Source of the DNA: Sodalis ligni
GTDB lineage: Bacteria; Pseudomonadota; Gammaproteobacteria; Enterobacterales; Enterobacteriaceae
DNA length: 64,000 nt
Assembly: GCF_016865525.2 (NCBI RefSeq)
Contig: NZ_CP075169.1
Location: 4,588,337-4,652,336 of the forward strand
Direction of reading: 5' to 3'
Each line of letters opens with the position of its first letter. Position 1 is the first letter of the stretch. The notes beneath the pieces are model-generated. The model saw only the letters and a list, made by a program, of their open reading frames with translations. It was not told the DNA's origin and made no database searches. Positions 59,715 to 64,000 of the stretch are shown one piece after another. Position numbers and translations under genes: made by a program.

Positions 59715-61045
59715 CCCCGCCTCTTTCTCTTTGCGGTACGATTCGGCAAGAATAGAAATATAATGCCTGACTTTTGCCGGCGACCGAAGCGATGTACGTT
59801 ATCGGATAATTGCATCATACAGGCCGGGCAGCCGGTGGTAATAGTATCCGCGTCAGTGTGGTTGACATCGTTGATTTTTCTTTCAGCGATGGCCACCGAG
59901 GTTTTAAAATGCGTTAGCACGTAGGAACCGCCGCTGCCGCAGCAAGCGTCAGCCCTGGCCATTTCCTTGAATATCACCCCCGGTATATTTTTCAGTATCT
60001 GCCTGGGTTCACGGGAAACCTTCATCACTTTTTTCAGGTGGCAGGGATCATGATAGGTCAGGACGGCATTCACCTGGCCTCGGGGGATGCGATAGCCGGT
60101 GACATCAGTCAGCAGCGTTGATATATCATAGGTACGGCTGCGCCAAAATTCCGCCCTTGGCCCATACACCGGATCTTGCCTGAATATTTCCGGATAATCG
60201 TGTTGCCAGGCCCCCCCGCAGGAACCGCAGCCGGTAACGATATAATCAACGCCGCTGTTGTCCATCGCGTCAATATTTTTTCTGCCAAGCCGGCGAATGG
60301 ATTCTATATCGCCATGGACCAACACGGGCACGCCGCAACATCCCTGATCCCGGGGAATCACCACTGCTATGTTATTTTCCTGCAAAACCGACACCAGATC
60401 TTCACCCACCTCGGGGTACAAATAATTAAACGAACACCCGGTAAAAAAAGCCACCCTGGCAACAGGATTTTCCACCGGGAGGACATCAGGCAGGCGATCC
60501 CGCAGGGGCTTTTTGGCTAACGCCGGCAGCCGCCGGTTTTGGTCAAAGCCCGCCGATTTTCCCAGCAACGCCAGCGAAGCGCGGGGGGCGATGGCCTGTT
60601 GCCCGGCCTGGCGAAATAACAAGCCGCTGAGCCGCGCGCCGGTTTTCATGCCCAGATCAAATACCCCCTGATGTTCCAGGGTGCTGAATATCGCCTTTTT
60701 GACCCAGGGCAGTCCCTTCTCCCGCACCACGGCACACCGCAGCGCCAGAATGATTCGGCCAAAATCAACCTTGGTGGGACAATTTTGCATACAGGACTTA
60801 CACACCAGGCAGTTGAACAGCATATCGACGACGTCTTGATCATCAATCTGCAAATTGCCGGCCATGACGGCTTCAGCAACGCCTATCTTGCCCCGCGCCA
60901 CGCCGGATTCGGTTTTAGTGGTTTTATAAACCGGGCAAACGGCCATGCAGAAACCACAGTGCATACACTTATCCAGTTCACTCTGGATTGCCGTCAGGTC
61001 GTCGTATACGGTCCGGACCGGGATTGACTTTTCAACGGGAAACAT
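59624..61045 (-). CDS. GlcF-like iron-sulphur subunit, frameshifted near its end
   Basis: A 473-codon frame. Two 4Fe-4S motifs near the N-terminus (CMHCGFCMAVCP and CLVCKSCMQNCP) and two CCG-type domains (GCCGVPV, DPCHLKK, CCGSGGSY) define the electron-transfer subunit of glycolate/2-hydroxyacid oxidases. From about residue 430 the sequence departs from the family. An extra A in the A4 run (T4 at 59772-59775 on the plus strand) restores the expected HYISILAESYRKEKEAGLQ and a stop at 59688. It overlaps the FAD subunit gene by 14 bases. All cysteine motifs precede the break, so partial function is possible. Confidence 0.87.
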   Translation of the reverse strand: MFPVEKSIPVRTVYDDLTAIQSELDKCMHCGFCMAVCPVYKTTKTESGVARGKIGVAEAVMAGNLQIDDQDVVDMLFNCLVCKSCMQNCPTKVDFGRIILALRCAVVREKGLPWVKKAIFSTLEHQGVFDLGMKTGARLSGLLFRQAGQQAIAPRASLALLGKSAGFDQNRRLPALAKKPLRDRLPDVLPVENPVARVAFFTGCSFNYLYPEVGEDLVSVLQENNIAVVIPRDQGCCGVPVLVHGDIESIRRLGRKNIDAMDNSGVDYIVTGCGSCGGAWQHDYPEIFRQDPVYGPRAEFWRSRTYDISTLLTDVTGYRIPRGQVNAVLTYHDPCHLKKVMKVSREPRQILKNIPGVIFKEMARADACCGSGGSYVLTHFKTSVAIAERKINDVNHTDADTITTGCPACMMQLSDNVHRFGRRQKSGIIFLFLPNRTAKRKRRGYSNRLILPNAKVAATFTSLQRHWKEAKAF

Positions 61046-62441
61046 GAGTCTTCTCTTCCCTGGGAATGAGCTTGCCGGGATTTAACATATGGGTGGGATC
61101 CAGGGCATTTTTAATGGCTTGCATGAGTTCGAGACCAGAGTCACCAATCTCATTGCCTAAGAAACGCATCTTGGCGATGCCTATGCCGTGTTCCCCCGAT
61201 AAGGTGCCGCCTAATTTCAGGGCGGTGGCAAAGATCTCCTCGACGGCCTGATGCACCCGGGACATCTCGTCAGCATTATATTTATCGGCGAGGATGGTGG
61301 GATGCAGATTCCCGTCGCCGGCATGGCCAAAGGTGCCGAGCACCAGCCGGTACTTGCGCCCGATCTCCGCCAGCGCAAGCAGCATGTCGGTGACACGACT
61401 GCGCGGCACGGTGGCGTCTTCCAATACCACCGTATTGTTAAGTGACGCCAGCGCCGGCAATGCCGCCCGTCGGGCGGACCAGAGGTTGTCGCGCTCTTCA
61501 TCTGAATTGGCGATATGCAAGCTACCGTGGTTTTCTTCGACAATCCGTATCACCGCGTCGGCTTCTTGCGCCACCACCAGTTCGGCCATGCCATCAACCT
61601 CAATCAATAGCAGCGCCGCGGCGTCCGTGGGCAGTCCGACATGGGCAAAATCCTCCACCGTTCGGATGGTCATGTTATCCATAATTTCCAGGGTGGCGGG
61701 AATAACCTGCGCCTTGATAATATCGGAAACCGTTTTACCGGCGTCTTCCATGATATTGAAGGCGGCCAGCATCGCTTTATGAAATTTCGGCTCGGGGAGT
61801 AATTTGCAGGTTATTTCCACAATGATGCCCAACGTGCCTTCAGAACCAACAAAGAGGCTGGAAAAATCATAAGCAGTGACGTTTTTCACCGTTTTACCGC
61901 CAAAACGCACGCTGTTGCCATTGGCCAGGACGACTTCCATGCCCATGACATAATGTTTGGTGACGCCATATTTCAAGCCGCGCAGTCCCCCCGAGTTTTC
62001 CGCCACCGAGCCCCCCATGGTGGCGGTGGTGACGGTGCCCGGATCGGGGGGATACATCAGCCCAAAGGGCGCAATGGCATTGTTAAGATCCTGGATGACA
62101 ACGCCGGGCTGTACGGTGGCGGTAAGATTCTCCGCATCGATTTCCAGAATTTGATCCATTTTTTGCAACGACAGGACTATCCCATGGTCAAGAGGAATGG
62201 TTCCGCCGCTCAAATTGGTTCCTGCGCCGCGCGGGTAGATGGCAATACTTTTCCAGGCGGCCAATTGCACCACCTTTCGCACTTGCGCCGTGCTGGTAGG
62301 CATGACAATCACTTCAGGCATGGCATGGGGCACATCGGCAGTGGCATCATAGCTATACGTCGTCAAATTAACGCTGCCAATCAATACATTATCTTTCCCT
62401 ACAATAGCTTGGAGTTGGTTAATGATAATTTCGTCCAACAT
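61032..62441 (-). CDS. GlcD-like FAD-linked 2-hydroxyacid dehydrogenase
   Basis: A 469-residue FAD-binding oxidoreductase of the GlcD/D-lactate dehydrogenase type. The PCMH FAD-binding half (about 35-215) shows PRGAGTNLSGGTIP, PPDPGTVTTATMGGSVAENSGGLRGLKYG and SLFVGSEGTLGIIVEIT. The cap domain ends HGIGIAKMRF with catalytic-region GTLSGEHG. With the overlapping GlcF-like partner it would oxidise a 2-hydroxy acid and feed the quinone pool. GlcE, the third subunit of glycolate oxidase, is missing, so a two-subunit enzyme for another hydroxy acid is likely. Confidence 0.9.
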   Translation of the reverse strand: MLDEIIINQLQAIVGKDNVLIGSVNLTTYSYDATADVPHAMPEVIVMPTSTAQVRKVVQLAAWKSIAIYPRGAGTNLSGGTIPLDHGIVLSLQKMDQILEIDAENLTATVQPGVVIQDLNNAIAPFGLMYPPDPGTVTTATMGGSVAENSGGLRGLKYGVTKHYVMGMEVVLANGNSVRFGGKTVKNVTAYDFSSLFVGSEGTLGIIVEITCKLLPEPKFHKAMLAAFNIMEDAGKTVSDIIKAQVIPATLEIMDNMTIRTVEDFAHVGLPTDAAALLLIEVDGMAELVVAQEADAVIRIVEENHGSLHIANSDEERDNLWSARRAALPALASLNNTVVLEDATVPRSRVTDMLLALAEIGRKYRLVLGTFGHAGDGNLHPTILADKYNADEMSRVHQAVEEIFATALKLGGTLSGEHGIGIAKMRFLGNEIGDSGLELMQAIKNALDPTHMLNPGKLIPREEKTHVSR

Positions 62442-62669
62442 ACATCAATCCATTAGCGCTTCGAATTTCAGGGTTGAAAGATTGTTGGCCGATTCACTGT
62501 TTGCGAATGTGATCGGTAACGCTAAATACAATGAAAAGAAAAAAGAGGGGGCCGATGGAACTGAAATACCTAATTGTGCCTTAAGCGTTTTTAACGAAAA
62601 GTGGTTAAATCACAATAAATCAGTCTTAATAACAACATAAACCCGTCAACTTACTGCCGCGAGATTTTA

Positions 62670-64000
62670 ATGCCCAATCAGCGTTATGCTGCCATCGACC
62701 AGGGAACCACAGGTACGCGAGTCATTGTTTTTTCAGAAGACGGCACGCACCATTCCCCTGCCGCAATCGCCCATAAACAAATTACCCCCGATTCCGGCTG
62801 GGTCGAACATGATCCAATGGAGATCCTGGGCAATATCCGTCTGTGCCTCAGCGATTGTAACGTGGTGGATGCCATCGGCCTCGCGCACCAGGGCGAGAGC
62901 ATCGTGGCATGGGATGCCCAAAGTGGTTTACCGTTATACAATGCCATTGTCTGGCAGGATCAGCGTACTGAATCGGTCATCCGACAGTTGAAAGAGGATG
63001 GCGCGGAAGCGATGGTTCGTGAGAAAACAGGGCTGCCTTTAGATACCTACTTTTCTGCCAGTAAGATGGGCTGGATTATGCGTAATGTGCCGGACGCGAA
63101 AAAACTCGCCCGTAATGGGCGGTTGCGTCTTGGGACAATGGATGCTTTTTTCCTGTTTCATCTTTGCGGCACGCACGCAACGGATTACAACTCCGCTTCC
63201 CGGACCTCGCTGTTTAATATCAGAACCCTGCAGTGGGATGACGCGCTTTGCCGGCTGTTTGGCGTTCCCATCGAAGCCCTGCCCGCCGTTAAAGATAATA
63301 TCGGGTATTTTGGTGATGTGACGCTGGCGGGAAAGACCGTCCCTCTCACGGCTTGTATTGTTGATCAATTTGCCGGTACCTATGGACATGGCTGCCGCTC
63401 TCCCGGACAGATGAAAATCACCTTCGGTACCGGCGCCTTTTTGCAGTCGATCACCGGTAATGCAGTGCCCGATGCGGCAAATTCAGGGCTATTACCTACG
63501 TTATGCTGGAAGCTGCCGGGAGAAGAGCCGGTGTATGGTTTGGATGGCGGCGTATATAACGCAGCCTCGGCAATTAACTGGGCGCGGAAAATCGGCCTGT
63601 TCACCGATATTGAAGATTTTTCTGACTTTCCAAATCAGCCTGCCATCGCTCGCGGTTTAGCGTTTGTACCTGCTTTGTCCGGCCTTGGCTGCCCATACTG
63701 GGATCGTTCTGCCGCAGGGCTGTGGGCCGGGCTCTCCCTGGAAACCGAGCGCAAAGACATGCTTCAATCGATTCTTGAAGGGATTGCCATCCGCTCAGCG
63801 GAAGTGATTAATGCCATGGACAAGGTGCAGCCGATAGGGGATAGCATCACGGTTGACGGCGGGCTCTCATCGAACCGGTATTTTAAGCAATTCCTTTCTG
63901 ACCTGATTCAAAAACACATTGTTTCACCCGTTAACCGCGAAATGACGGCGCAAGGCGTGGCATTGCTCGCGCAAAAAGGCTTGGGAAATCATGACGCGTT
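62670..64000 (+). CDS. FGGY-family carbohydrate kinase, glycerol-kinase-like (3' end outside window)
   Basis: 444 codons are present and the frame is open to the window edge. The N-terminal phosphate-binding motif AIDQGTTGTRVIVF, the AHQGESIVAWD and IVWQDQR blocks and the C-terminal ATPase signature VDGGLSSNRYFKQFLSDL place it among glycerol kinase relatives of the FGGY family. It is somewhat shorter and divergent from GlpK, so glycerol is not certain; erythritol, glycerate-like or other polyols are possible. It is divergent from the GlcDF-like oxidase genes with a 228-base spacer, which suggests shared control and a joint pathway for a polyol or its acid (inference). Confidence 0.85.
   Translation, partial: MPNQRYAAIDQGTTGTRVIVFSEDGTHHSPAAIAHKQITPDSGWVEHDPMEILGNIRLCLSDCNVVDAIGLAHQGESIVAWDAQSGLPLYNAIVWQDQRTESVIRQLKEDGAEAMVREKTGLPLDTYFSASKMGWIMRNVPDAKKLARNGRLRLGTMDAFFLFHLCGTHATDYNSASRTSLFNIRTLQWDDALCRLFGVPIEALPAVKDNIGYFGDVTLAGKTVPLTACIVDQFAGTYGHGCRSPGQMKITFGTGAFLQSITGNAVPDAANSGLLPTLCWKLPGEEPVYGLDGGVYNAASAINWARKIGLFTDIEDFSDFPNQPAIARGLAFVPALSGLGCPYWDRSAAGLWAGLSLETERKDMLQSILEGIAIRSAEVINAMDKVQPIGDSITVDGGLSSNRYFKQFLSDLIQKHIVSPVNREMTAQGVALLAQKGLGNHDA

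Overview
This 64 kb window looks like the chromosome of a GC-rich (clearly above 50% GC by eye) member of the Enterobacterales. An ascFB/ascG locus in the E. coli arrangement, a YmiA-family small protein and an enterobacterial-type polyphosphate kinase support this. The number of broken genes, Rpn-family and IS630 remnants, a secreted AroQ-type chorismate mutase and plant- or host-associated functions recall the Sodalis group. That genus-level guess is inference, since no rRNA or housekeeping marker is present. No tRNA, rRNA, CRISPR array, prophage or replication origin was seen.

Left part (1-15 kb). A catabolic module lies between two degraded Rpn-family nuclease genes (224-1199 and 12004-12526). 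On the minus strand it has a GntR regulator, a creatininase-family amidohydrolase, a 2-dehydropantoate 2-reductase-like enzyme and a short-chain dehydrogenase. Divergent from these is a dipeptide-type ABC importer (binding protein, two permeases, two ATPases) ending in an isoaspartyl peptidase gene. A methyl-accepting chemotaxis protein with a near-consensus sigma-28 promoter follows.

Middle (15-40 kb). Polyphosphate kinase, a tiny lipoprotein and an AT-rich orphan gene come first. Next is the cryptic beta-glucoside locus ascB-ascF with divergent ascG, including an AscG-like operator and a CRP-like site. Then 16 kb on the minus strand carries a cell-surface-signalling set (STN/TonB-like periplasmic protein, ECF sigma factor, FecR-type anti-sigma) leading into a gene for a very large filamentous-haemagglutinin-like exoprotein (about 4,560 codons). 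The layout resembles the Pseudomonas PUMA3 (Vre) system, which controls a two-partner secretion exoprotein. Here the exoprotein gene has three frameshifts, the STN gene has one, and no TpsB transporter is present in the window.

Right part (40-64 kb). This holds a DoxX-like membrane protein, a YbcL-type secreted protein, a degenerate IS630-family element with intact ends, a LysR regulator, envelope/stress proteins, a candidate 74-nt small RNA upstream of ymiA, a peptide deformylase paralogue, a SulP transporter, the chorismate mutase and a metallophosphoesterase. A polyamine/iron-type ABC importer is coupled to a NagB-like deaminase and a divergent LacI regulator. After that come a 2 kb AT-rich strip of small degraded genes, a GlcD/GlcF-like oxidase pair and a glycerol-kinase-like FGGY kinase cut by the window edge.

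A recurring theme is loss of one base from a short homopolymer in otherwise well-preserved genes (at least seven or eight cases). This means either recent pseudogenisation, as in young symbionts, or residual long-read assembly error; the sequence alone cannot decide. Where I could rebuild the second reading frame I describe it in the entry.
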